Shown here one piece after another: positions 36,571 through 48,600 of a stretch of DNA of 64,000 nt (within the stretch, counting starts at the first letter, position 1; every line of letters begins with the position of its first letter). The notes beneath the pieces are model-generated. The model made no database searches, was not told the origin of the DNA, and worked only from the letters and a program-made list of their open reading frames with translations. Both the position numbers and the translations under genes were made by a program. Origin of the DNA: Ampullaceana balthica (lineage: Eukaryota; Mollusca; Gastropoda; Lymnaeidae); the NCBI GenBank assembly GCA_944989445.1, contig CALYLW010000124.1, forward strand, positions 923,001-987,000. Direction: 5' to 3'.

Positions 36571-36826
36571 GGGGCCGTTCATAAAGTACGTCACGCTATT
36601 TTTTACCATTTTACCCCCCCGCCCCCTGTCACAAATCTTGGACCCCCCCCCCACAACGTACGTCACACTTGCGAACAAAACTATTTTTTCACTAACAAAA
36701 TAATTAAAAGTTTATTTTTAACACCGTGACGTCACATGACCAGACCCCCGTCCCCCTGTCACAAACTGTCACACTTTCTTACACCCCTCCCCCCTCTGGA
36801 GCGTGACTTACTTTAGGGACGACCCC
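36571..36826 (-). mobile_element. Harbinger-like MITE, copy 2 (inverted)
   Basis: A 256-bp element with ends GGGGCCGTTCATAAAGTACG and the complement GGGGTCGTCCCTAAAGTAAG, flanked by TAA (36568-36570 and 36827-36829). The interior C-runs mirror the G-runs of copies 1 and 3, so it lies in the opposite orientation. Confidence 0.88.
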
Positions 36827-37291
36827 TAAGTGTTACATTGTTTCCAAAACATAAAGTTGTCACTAACTCGCGAGAAATTGAGGTTATCTGTTCCAATAGG
36901 GAAGGAAAAAGGTGGAGGAAAGTTGTAGTTTGTTCGTGAAGTATTTATATATGACGTCACATGTCAGCTGACTGTCCTGTTTGGAAAGGGAGAAATAAAC
37001 TCATTAAACATTGTGTATATTGTTATAGTTTGACGCACATGTTGTTAATCTGTGTTCAGGAGTTCCATGAGTTTTGCCAAAAAGGTCACTTAAGTTATAA
37101 ATCGTTTAAAGATTGGTAATCAAGATTTCACATAGAGCAAATGTCCGTGAATTTAAAAAAAAACTTTTTTTGTTTTTGTAGTGATGTTATAAACATTTTT
37201 TAAAAGAGAAAAGTGGTTTTCAGACTTGCTTAGAATTCCGTAACCTGCGTACTGGCAACATAATCTTTTGTGTACATATATATTTATATAT

Positions 37292-37551
37292 GGGGCCGTC
37301 CATAAAGTACGTCACGCTCTAGAGGGGGGGAGGGGTGTAAGAAAGTGTGACAGTTTGTGACAGGGGGGGGTGTCCGGCCATGTGTGACGTCGCGCTGTTT
37401 TATATTAAATTTTGATTATTTTGTTAATAAAAAACATTTTTTTCGAAAGTGTGACGTACTTTAGGGGGGGGGGTCCGAGATGTGTGACAGTTTGTGACAG
37501 GGGGAGTTAAAAATGGTCAAAAATAGCGTGACGTACTTTATGGACGGCCCC
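37292..37551 (+). mobile_element. Harbinger-like MITE, copy 3
   Basis: A 260-bp element with terminal repeats GGGGCCGTCCATAAAGTACG and its complement. TAT flanks both sides (37289-37291 and 37552-37554). It is very similar to copy 1 across its whole length, including TTAATATTAAATTTTGATTA-like centre sequence. It pairs with the inverted copy 2 located 465 bp to its left. Confidence 0.9.
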
Positions 37552-38821
37552 TATATCAATATATACAATGAAGAAACCCTAGATTCAGTGAAGGTATTTG
37601 TATTATCTAAATTAAATAATGATTGACATCTTGCATGAAAATACTAGCCACTCGGTCTCACGTTTCCGCGTAGGAGCATTGAAATTGAACATTTAATGAT
37701 TAAATGGGAAAGAGGGTCACTAGAACTAAAAGCTTGGCAGAAGACACCCGAACAACACATTTTATCTATTACTAGTTGCTACATTTTAAACGTGTCAGCC
37801 ATGTGTATTTGCATGTGGCAAGTTCAGTACCTATCCACCTGGTTGTAAGATGTCATGAAAATTTACCACCGTACCATACTTTAAAAGAAAATGCAATTTA
37901 ACTTTTTATTTCAAAGTTTTATTTTACTTAATTATATAGTTTAAGACATAAAGTTTGAAAAATATGAAAAAAATTATTTCAGTTCAGCTATTGTCATGAT
38001 TAATATTATTTTACTAATAGTTTAATTTGGAAACACACCAGTAGAGACTTGAGTCCTCAATTTAAAATTTAAAAAAAACTTTCAACACGGATGATACATT
38101 TTAAAAACAAGAAATAAAAACTCGAATGAGTATTTAAAGGCAATTTCCAACAAGGAATTTCCAATTTTGTATCAAGGGAAATCATTCTAGATTACATTAA
38201 AAGTCGATTCAAATAAGTAATTCTGAAACTAAACACAATATGACGTCATATCCCCGCACGCTATATCACACCAAGAGTGTGTCAATATAATGCGCACCAC
38301 GCAACATAAGCATTCATAAAGCGGGAAACCCCATTCTAGATTAAATTAAAAGTCATTTCAAATCAATAACTTTGAAATTAAACAAAACAATTACTTTAAA
38401 AAATTGCTTCTAAAATTACGGGAGTCGAACGAAAAGAGATTTTTGAAAAATTCCCCCTTCAACATTGTTCTAAATATTATTAGCTATTGTTTCACGTTTG
38501 TTTCAACCCGATAGATATGGTTGGCGAGAAATTGACAAAATACTTATATTTTTCGTTGTTTTTTTGTTTTTGTTTTTTGTGTGGATTTTCCAGGAAATCC
38601 AGTAAACCTTTTCGGTATTTTTTTGGCCGTTGCACATCCTTGGGTCCTCCTTAGCATATTTGCAAAAGACCCGAACCCTCTATCTGGTATGGTTCAGGAG
38701 GAGTTGCATTGTCAAGCTTGACAGACATTTCGGATCTATAAACGCAATTTTTCCAAGGGAAATTGCATTAAAATGCAGCTTATAGCAGCTGGCGCAACGA
38801 TCCAAGTACATTTTTTTTTAA
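37552..38821. other. Intergenic, no gene seen
   Basis: A+T-rich sequence. CAATATAATGCGCACCACGC at 38284-38303 resembles the internal motif of the AAATCC repeat but without the rest of that element. No exon recognised. Confidence 0.5.
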
Positions 38822-39218
38822 AAATCCTTTATATTAACTCGTGGTGTCTGGTTGTTTGTCGAAAAAAACTTTGGATCGATTTTAACCCACTTCCTCGTAA
38901 GCTAGCGAGCTGAAATTTTGCAGGCAGACTCGTGCCGATGATAAAAACGATGTATCAAAATTTCAGATCGATTGCATGTACGTACTGTAATTAAATATTG
39001 AATTTTTATATTTTATTTATCTCTATGTATAATGTTAAATTTTTTAGATCGAGTATCGCGGTGCGTATTATATTGAACGCCCTTTTTATGAATACTTTCC
39101 TGTTGCGCGATTTGGTGCGTATTATTTTGACAATATTTTTTATAAACATATTTCCGATCGGTGCGCATTATATTAAACACGTTTTAAGAGACCTTCTAAA
39201 GTTTTGTATTTTTGGATT
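38822..39218 (+). repeat. 'AAATCC' dispersed repeat, copy 3 (3' truncated)
   Basis: Starts AAATCCTTTATATTAACTCG. It keeps GGCAGACTCGTGCCGATGAT and TCAAAATTTCAGATCGATTG, then three GTGCG(T/C)ATTAT-type motifs at 39061, 39115 and 39161, spaced about 50 bp. It fades near TTTTTGGATTGTA without the right terminus seen in copies 1 and 2. Confidence 0.78.
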
Positions 39219-42200
39219 GTAATATAATATAATTTTTTTTTCGACTTCAACATTTTTTGGCCACATATCATGCGATGCCCTTAGCACCCATGGTGCGGCT
39301 CAGTATATACCTGGAATGTATTAACATTTAATAATAAAGGTCCATTGTTATGGAATGATCATAAGTTACCGCTGAATTTCGCCCTGGCAATGTTTATATC
39401 GTCTGTAGTGTGCGCAAGTCTTGTTATTCTTATTTCAAGGCCAAGCAAGATAAGCTTTCTTGAAAGGAAACGTTTATGAAATTTGTCATGGTAAAGAAAT
39501 ATTATTCATTCGATCCGTGCCTCACGATTGATGTAGATATATCCAATTGTCAGGTGAAGGCATTCACACAGAAACGATGGTTGTATTTTCAAAGGAATTT
39601 TGAATTGAAAACAGCTTAAATTTCACCAAGTGCCTGTAGTGTTCTCTCGGTCATATTCTAAGTTTTCGCTTTCATAAAAATGTCACTAAGTTAATATCCA
39701 AGCTGGTGCAGTTTGGACAGATCCCCGGTGTGCTTGCAGCTAAGAATTTGTTTTATTTATTTATTTATTTTAGTCCCCAATCTCTTTGACACGATAGCGT
39801 GTATTTGCGCACTTGGAAATAATGCTACACATCAATTTTAATCTTGGGCCTATATAGTCATTTAAAAAAAATATTTACAAACTATTTTTTATTAAAACTT
39901 TCCTCCGGCGGCTTACAATTTTACCCTAACGTTAGCTTTTGATGATTTCAAATTTGGTATTTTTGATATCCCCACCAGCAGCTACACTAACCTAATTTAC
40001 GACGCTTAAAAATTGTTTTATTATGCCGTGGGCTGGATGCCAATCAATACCAAAAAAAAATATGCACTAAATTTATAACTGTCTCTGTCTTGACATTGCC
40101 ACGAATGTTGATAAATGTATTTCCATCACAGAAATGCAATTTTATTGTCTTACGTTTTGTTTATAGACTTTGTAGGATGTTGGGTGCGAGTTTTCCAGCT
40201 CAACAAAAACTGAATATTTTAATAATATTTTCATAGAAAATAATAAATATGAATATGTGCCACAAAAATGGGAAGAGAAAAATAAATAACCTAATAAGTT
40301 TTAGGCATTGCAACACGAATGGAAGCTTAAACACATTGATTTCTTAAATGCAATTTTCATTACAAAGTTTCGCTTTTTAAAAACTAAAATATATATGTTA
40401 TATAATCTATACGTTTTGGTATTGGGATGTCGTTAAATGATGGTGATGATTATTATTAGTTATTTGTATGCTAGAAAACGTAGCCACTTTTCACAAATTT
40501 AACATGTCACCTTCTGCATTACTTTATCTCACAAGTGAATATCCCAGGAATATTGTAGGCACATCTGTCTACATCCCTGTTTCGTTTTGAATGTTGCGGG
40601 GGAGGGGTTTTTCCTGTATTTTCTTTGTGATTCTTACCTTCTACCTCCCACAACTAGGCTTCGTTCCTACCCACTATAAGGGCATTATACAAAGATTTTT
40701 GTCTGCCGCCTCTACCATTTGGTGGAATTTTTAGTTTTATGCCAGTGGATCATTGAAGCATTGACTGCTGACATGTTTGGAGAAGCCCTGGAGCAAACGA
40801 GGCAGAATGGGGTTTCTTTTTTTTAAATGGACGCGTGAATGACGATATTGGTTTAAATTGAATAAATTGTACTAACAACGGCGGGGGGAGGGGGGAGCCC
40901 TAGGCACTACGCCACGCGTATTCAGCGTTCACAAATATGCTAGTCCTGGTCTGTATGTGACGTCATTTTAACTTACTAACTATCGCGGAGAAACTCGAAC
41001 CACCCTAACCGCACATTTAATATTGGATTTTGTCTCCACCTGCTCCCCGTTTTAGAAGCGCCGTGTGTAGGGGTGTAGAGCGGAAAGGCTGTATTCGGTG
41101 TTCTAGAAACGGTAGGTCTTGAATTTACATGCGATCATAGTGTAGGAAATTCGGAAGTGGCTTTATCACTGACTGCAAGGATTATGACCCGAGGCTCGGG
41201 GCTTTAACAGAAATTGAGGTTAGCAGTTATTGGCCTAAGCTCTGTTGAATAGGTTTGCGTGAGAATGTTTTATTTCCCCCAATGAAGAAAAAAAAACCGC
41301 TGAACCAAAACAATTAATGTTAACTTTAAATAAAATAGTGTATTCTTTAACATTAAAAATGCTAACTTTAACATTAAAAAAAGTGTGCACACATGGATAT
41401 ATATTATAGGCTATGAACTATAAAATACTTAAACTTAAGTACATGCTATAGTCTACTTTTGTTTTAAGCCAGCATTTAATTGGTAACGACGGATTTGTCA
41501 TTCTATACAACTTTTCATTTTAGCTTATCGTGATTCTAAAAAACATATGGTGATGAGGATTGAGGGAGTAATATTACTTTGTTTACTACCATTTAAAAAA
41601 AAATCTAGTTCAATCAATGAAGAAAAATGTTTTGTTCAACAGAAATACAAAGAAGCTTTCGGGCTCAAAACAAAGTAAAGTGGCTCGTGATTTGTACGAT
41701 GCAATGTTATACAGGTCTGTGTAAAAGAGTGGGTGGTAGCGACAATAAGACGCATTCATCTCTAGCCAAAGTTCTTTCTTTTAAAAAAATGTCTAAGACA
41801 ATATTCTATATTCCACCCTAGTTGGTGAAGTATGGATTTTTATAAAAGTCATTTGTTTACTCTGTTAATTCGTCGAGAGTAGAACAAAGGATGCACTTTA
41901 AATTTAGTTGTGAAATTGACTTCCACACACCCAGTACCTTGGTACCGCCGTTGGTTTATTGTTGGTCCTTTAAACTAATTTTATGTGTTTATTGCGAGCA
42001 GTGTGGGTTTATTGCTTGTAGCATGGTTTTTCTCAGGCCAAATTGATGTTTGTATAAGCCGGGACCTAGTCCTAGCTTACATGGGAGCATGTCTGTGTTA
42101 TTTATTAGCTTAATGGTAGTGACATTTATAGTTAAGTATAGCTTTTCGGAGTGGTTTTAAAAAGCTGTTTTTTGTGTGGTGTTTGTTAAAGGTTTTTTTT

Positions 42201-42614
42201 ATAAAGTCTTTGCCTACAAATTAAACACGACTGACAGGAAACATTCACAACGGGCCTCTACCCGTTATGCTTGTTATGCTTTGTTATTTTAGATATTTGA
42301 AGCTTTGATAATTTGAACATCTCCTTGCCTGTCTCCTATCATCTTGTTCCTCGTTTGTTGCCAGTGATTCTCCAATTGGTTTAAAGTTTTAGACTAATTT
42401 GAAAAAAAAACATTTATATATGACGTAACCCATTTTCAAAGTAAATAGTTTTTAATTTGCCTTATACTTTATACACAATGTGTCAAGACTCATCAACTTT
42501 CCGTTCATAGGGTAAGATGGAAGAAAGCCTGGAATAACCGAAAGCTCGTACACGCACGTGGCTTTGGTATACCTCAAGATGTTGCCACGTCTACGAATTT
42601 GCTAAATATCTTGA
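39219..42614. other. Region upstream of the FAM53 coding start
   Basis: No coding exon recognised. The patch 40850-41130 is CG-richer than its surroundings and contains GGCGGGGGGAGGGGGGAG. It could be a promoter or noncoding first exon for FAM53, since the coding exon at 42678 probably splices from an upstream 5'UTR exon. Poly-T and TTTA runs near 39752-39770 are simple sequence. Confidence 0.35.
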
Positions 42615-42677
42615 ATCCATTTGGATGAGAGGTGCGGGGTCATCGTCGTCTGCAGTGCCTCGGGGTTCTGGACGCAA

Positions 42678-45600
42678 ATGCTGGCTCACAATGGACTGGC
42701 CCTCATCACGGAAAAATTGCAGAATCAGAGACTGGAAGAGTCTCCTCAAACAAGCTGCAGCAATAAATTACCCGTAAGTTCTCCGAATTTCGTTCATTAT
42801 TAAGTACTAAAAAAAGTACGTCAAAAATGACGGAAGTTTTGAAAATAAATACATTTCAGTTGAAATCTATTTATTTTGAAAAAATACACATCAGAATAAA
42901 AAGAAATGTAATACAAAACTTTAATTATTTTTATTTTATTCATTTATTTTCATATTGCACAATTTTATGTGGAACATTCGAAAATAGTTCTTTTTGGTGC
43001 AGTAATTTGGTTGGCTGCTTTCTAAAATTAGTAGCGTTACGGACAGACAGACATTGAAAATTATGTATGTTGATTGGCTCCAAAAAAGGTTGTTGTTTTG
43101 TTTGTTTTTTTTATTTATTTTGTTAAAATAAAAAATATAATAGTGTGGTCTCTAGTGTCTTCCAAGTTAATTTTAATTTTGAATATTTTCCACACTTTTC
43201 AAAAACAGCAGTTGAGATTGTGCATTGAGCTGTACATTTGGACAGACCAAGGTGCATCATGAAATTATGATGGTGCTGTGAATATATCCATACCATCAAG
43301 ATAAATCATGATGGTGTCACGCTAATTTTATTTAATAAAATAAACTTTGGTTTTCAGCTTTTCAGATGCCCATGAACCAGTTATAAATTTTTAAAAAAAT
43401 AATAAATTTATAGCTTGCCCTTTCTGTGCCAAAACACAATGTTATTTTATTAAAATTATTTTTATTTTAAAAATTATTTTTTGAAACTTAAGTTCCAAGC
43501 CTACAATCTGCATGTGAAAATCAAATAATTATACCCTGTTTAGTTTTTCATTTTCTTTCCTAAGTATCTATTGTTCGTAAATATGTTTATTTTTGCCAAA
43601 AGAACCTTTGTTGCGCTTTGTTGTGTGGGGGTGGGGTCGTGGTGCGCATTGATAGAAAGCACACACTTCTTTGATCCCTGGCAACCAGACTTTGTTGAAA
43701 AGGTTTTCACGGACGGCATTCCTGGATAATTAAAGGTTAGCCGGGCCGGTGTCTTAGGGGCTGGGGGTGGTACGGCTGGAAGGATGACACACTGTACACA
43801 CTCTTTAGTGCTCTCGAATCAACACGCTCATTGTTCAGTCACTTCAATGAGCACAAGCACATTTTATTCCATCAAATGCAATTTACATAAGGTAGACACA
43901 TAGTGTACACCATATACATTAGTTATAGTTTAAAAGAAAGCTTACTTAGCCACACACCCCATCCCTTTTAAAAAAATTAATAAAAATAATAATAAACAAC
44001 AAACAAACAAATAAAATATAATACTAGAAAACATTCCATCTCACAGAAGCGTCACTGGTTGTTAACACCCGCCTCGTAAAGCTCCTTGTGTTGAGTAATA
44101 CATGTAGTCTGAAACTATGCCAAGTTTTAGGCGTGTACTGAATTGTACTAGGGAAACATTTCATGGTTATAGTGTGACGACATCCCTGCAAAGTAGGAGG
44201 AAAAGAATCATGCATAAACAGAAAATCAGTTTTTTAAATAGTAATGGTGTTTAAATGAATTAACCGTTCTTCTTTTTGAAGAAATGGTTGTATGTTAATA
44301 AGTTTGTTGCTTTAAATTATATACTACATAAATGCCTAATTGCTGCCCACATCGCTACTGAACTGAAAAAAATAATATTTTAAGCATATATGGTGAATTT
44401 TCAGTCACTGAAAAAATTAGTGGAATTGATAGGCGTTGTATACAATGACGCATTGAGCTACCAGCTTTATATTGCAATTTATAAACTCAAAATAATAGGT
44501 CTTTTTGTTTTGATGTCCCAAAATCAGTTATGGTTTTTAGGAAACAGTTCTAAACCTAGTCAATAATTCATTTCATTATCTCTAAAACGGCAAGTAGTGA
44601 TTAACAGAACATTCATTGTGACACAAATATTTCAACATGAATACTTCGATTAGGACACAATAATATCGTTAAGTCCAAACCAATTCTGATTCAGGTTTTG
44701 CTTTTCATATAAAGGATATGTTTAGAGTAAAATTTAATCTTTAAATTTAGAAAAATTAACTATTTTAATCGTTAATTTCAATTAAAGTAAAAAATTAAAA
44801 TTTATGTCATAAGTTACACTTATTAAAAGTTCTTGTTGAAAATCTAAATAACACTGGAATGTCTCCTTTATATGTAATCTTTTAACCAACTACTCAAAAA
44901 GGCAAGTGTGTTGACATTATTTGGTTCAAGTGATGAGCGAGTCTAATTGACAATATAATCATCCAAGCTGAACAATCATTCACATGGAAGTGAGGTAACT
45001 GGCATGCACAAAACTGTCTTGGCAAGGAATGACATTATCGGATATCAATGTTCATTAAGTTTCCACCATTGTAGAGGGTTACTGGATTCAGGAACTTACA
45101 TCTCCATTTTGTATCGCAGTAATTCATCCGAAGAGCTGTCGTCATTTTCTGTCTCTGCAGTCTCCATTACATGTACTACCATTACGCTTTTCATTTGGTT
45201 TGCTAAGTAGGCGAAGTGTTAGAACCATGGTAGGCAAACGATTTCTCACAATGTATACAATAAACTTTATCAACATTTTGAACATTCCCGTCAGTCAATA
45301 GTTTAAAACCAAAATTTACATGTAATTGTCAGGAAATTTAATATTATTTATCGGCCGTTAATTGTTTTTTTTGTTTGTTTGTTTTTTACTTTTTGACTTC
45401 CGATAATTTGTAAGTGATGGGTCGATTAATCGTTAAAAAGGTTTCACGATTAATCGAGAAATTCATCCTTAATTTCCGCACCCCTAGTTTAGAGGTTATA
45501 GATATAAATGAAATGCAAAGGTGTGTACATCATTTTGATATTAAGAATGGTCTAACTAAAGTGTCTCTTCCGGCCTCAGTCATGCTGCACGATTTTTAGT

Positions 45601-48600
45601 AGGTAAAAGACTATAAAAGCTTCAGCATATTTAAAAATAATTAATGTTAAGACAGCCATATACTGTCAAATTTAGTCCTTGTGGGTGTATTTAAAAATAT
45701 TGTTAACACTTAAACCTAATGGCACAATAACCAGTTTCACAAACGTTTTTAGATCATGATAATGCTACATTCAGATAGACGAAGTAGAATGGCTTTTAGA
45801 ATGCATTAAGTGTTGGAAAAGAAAATTGTATAGCTTAAGTTTCAAATAAAATGTATTTAAATGACATTTTAACTTAATTCAGTGTTGATAATAATTTTTT
45901 ACAGTTAAATTAGTGTATCATGGGAAGATCCCTGAATGAGAAAAATTGTATTCCTGTTGTTTCCCCGTGTCAAGAGAAAACCCGAGAAATAGGAACCCGT
46001 TAAAATAACAACTAAGTGTGTAGTACGTTAAAAGCCGTGTGTAAACTCACCTCATTGATCGTGTGCTGGAAGGGAGGTTTGGTTACTACCAAGTTTTTGT
46101 CATTGATTCACAAGACTATAAAACCAAGACCAATCACTGAAATGTTTTAGCATTCCAGTTCACAGGGGAAAATGAGAAAGAAGTGGACGGCATCGCTGTG
46201 TGGAGAACCCTTAAGGAAAAGTGCTTGCGTCTACTAAATTAGTTTAGCACGCCGATCATTAGGGAAGGCTATTTCTGGTCTCTCCAAAGCCCTGTGTTTG
46301 ACGATGTCCTCAAACTGTGCATTATTGATCACATAATAGAGTTCCCCTAGCCAAATCACATTGAACAGTCGCAGTATCTCACCTCCTCAAGTACTCCACA
46401 TGCGTAGATATAATTCTCTAGATACCATCATCTACCTTAGCTTCATTCCCAAGTGCACATTCTACTTTTAAAATGAATGTAGGACTTCTAAAGTTTTGTT
46501 TTTATCTATTGGGTCACGTTAATACAGAAAGATATTTTTTTAATAACCTTATCGTTTTACGACTTTCATTCTGGTATTAGGACTTGTTTTTTTTTAAAGA
46601 AAAAAAATAAATAAAAACATTTATTAATTTCAAAAATAAAACGGCTAATTTAAACTTAAATGATAAATATCTTGCAAAATACATGCCTGCCTTTAAAATG
46701 TCGAATGTCTATATTTTACATTGTTGTGTTTACCATACCAAAGAACTTAGTATTTTATCCAGGAACATCTTTGATTTAAAATTACGTTTTTAATGTACAC
46801 GAGAAGTTAAACAAATTAGAGCAGTCCCTTGTGATCTTCTACCTTTCTGTCCTCTATTCTCAAATACCCACCTTTCCTAATTCCCACCCTTTTAGAGATA
46901 TACAATAGGTTTCTCATTTCCCTGTATGTTGCTTATCCCATCCAAAACAGGAATAGATTTTCAAGACACCCAGGAAGCCTGAATCATTGAAATATAGTTT
47001 TAATAAACATTTTAAAATGTACTATATTGTATTATGGTTCTTTGAACAATATTTGTTTGTAGATAAATTTATAAAGCAATGTTAAGGTTGGATCACTAGG
47101 TATAAGGAGCTTAATTTTATTTTCTATTGCATATCCTTATTACTGAATAACTAGGTAATAATAAGCATCTGTGGAAACGTAAACAAACACCGAGTTTTGC
47201 ATTCTTACTAGGTTGATTATTCAAGTTTCTTATCCCTATATATTTACAGTCCAAAGTTTCTAATAACTTGTAATGTTGGTTCTTTTTTAACCAAAAACAT
47301 GTCACAATCATGTCTGTTAAAACTTATTACAAGGGTTTTTCAAATAAGAAAGAAATAATTAAAATTTTAATAAATAATTCCTAATATGTTGTATTTCCAG
47401 GGAGAAAATACTACATAAATATAATATCAAATATTATATATGTCTTTTTGAAATTCAAATTATGATGTCTTTTGATAGTCGTTGTTTCCAGCCCATGGGA
47501 GGTGACCTCAAATGTTTTGTTAAGGGATTTATAATGTAGTGGATGGTTACTTACTGAATCATAGACTTAGTTATTCATTTTTTATTGGAGTTTTAAATTA
47601 CAAGTTACAATTTAAATTATGGCATTAAATATGAATGCCTATTATATTTCAAAATAAACTTTACTATTTTCCTTTCTGTTTATTTATTCTATTTCAAACC
47701 TATTTAGCTTCTAAATGAATTTGGTTCAGACCTGCAATATTTTGGAGAACTGTTCACTGAATTACTATGCTTAGTCTTTTAGTTTAGTTAACTATAACCT
47801 AAATTATATAAAAAATAAGAAAGTTGTATTCTAAAATTGGGATTATGAGAATGCCTGGGCAAATTTCAGGCAAGACTTTATTTACTGACAATTGTTCAGG
47901 ATTCTGAGAAAGAAAAAACCCTAATATAAAGACATATTGATGGATGAGGAAAATGAATGTATTTTATGTCATATTTTTAAAAATTAAGAAGGGATTAATG
48001 CTTTGATTCATCAATTTATATCCATACATATTTTATTCTATTTAAAGCTTTATTTTTTTCAAAATAATTTCTTAGCAAGGACAAAACTTAATAGTTTTTT
48101 TTAAAAAATATGATATAACATATAACCAATCAATTGAGCATTGAATTGAGAACTTTTTAAAAAAACATACAGATTACTGTTATTTATAACAAGGATACTT
48201 TGTTAAAGTTCTCTACTCCATTAAAGTTTTTTTTTAATTTACAGCAGGTGACCATTGAAAGTACAGCTAAGTCAACATGTCAACCACAGCCTAGCAAATT
48301 AGCTGTCAAGGGTAAGTATTAAAGAATCTTGATAACAAGCAATAAATAGATAACTAATTAAAAAGGATTAATAACACTGCAGATGTTCTTTTATATACTT
48401 TATTATACTATAATAATTATGCTCCTACTGCAACTTGTTCAATTAAAAAAAATGTTTATTTCTTGTACAAATTTTTTAGGTCAAAATGTTTGGGCATTAT
48501 CTTTGGAATCTGAACGCCAGGGCCGACATGAGTTTGTGTCTCCTAATGACAAATCTGCATTGCGCCCACCAGAAAAGGTTCAGTCATCCTTTACATCGAT

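Noticed and set aside
48383..48479. ATG at the start of the 318-aa open frame as the FAM53 start
   Set aside because: The first residues are hydrophobic intron translation. A TTTTTTAG acceptor before 48480 and an in-phase upstream exon (48245-48311), which itself joins the family's LITEKLQNQ exon, show it is read-through.
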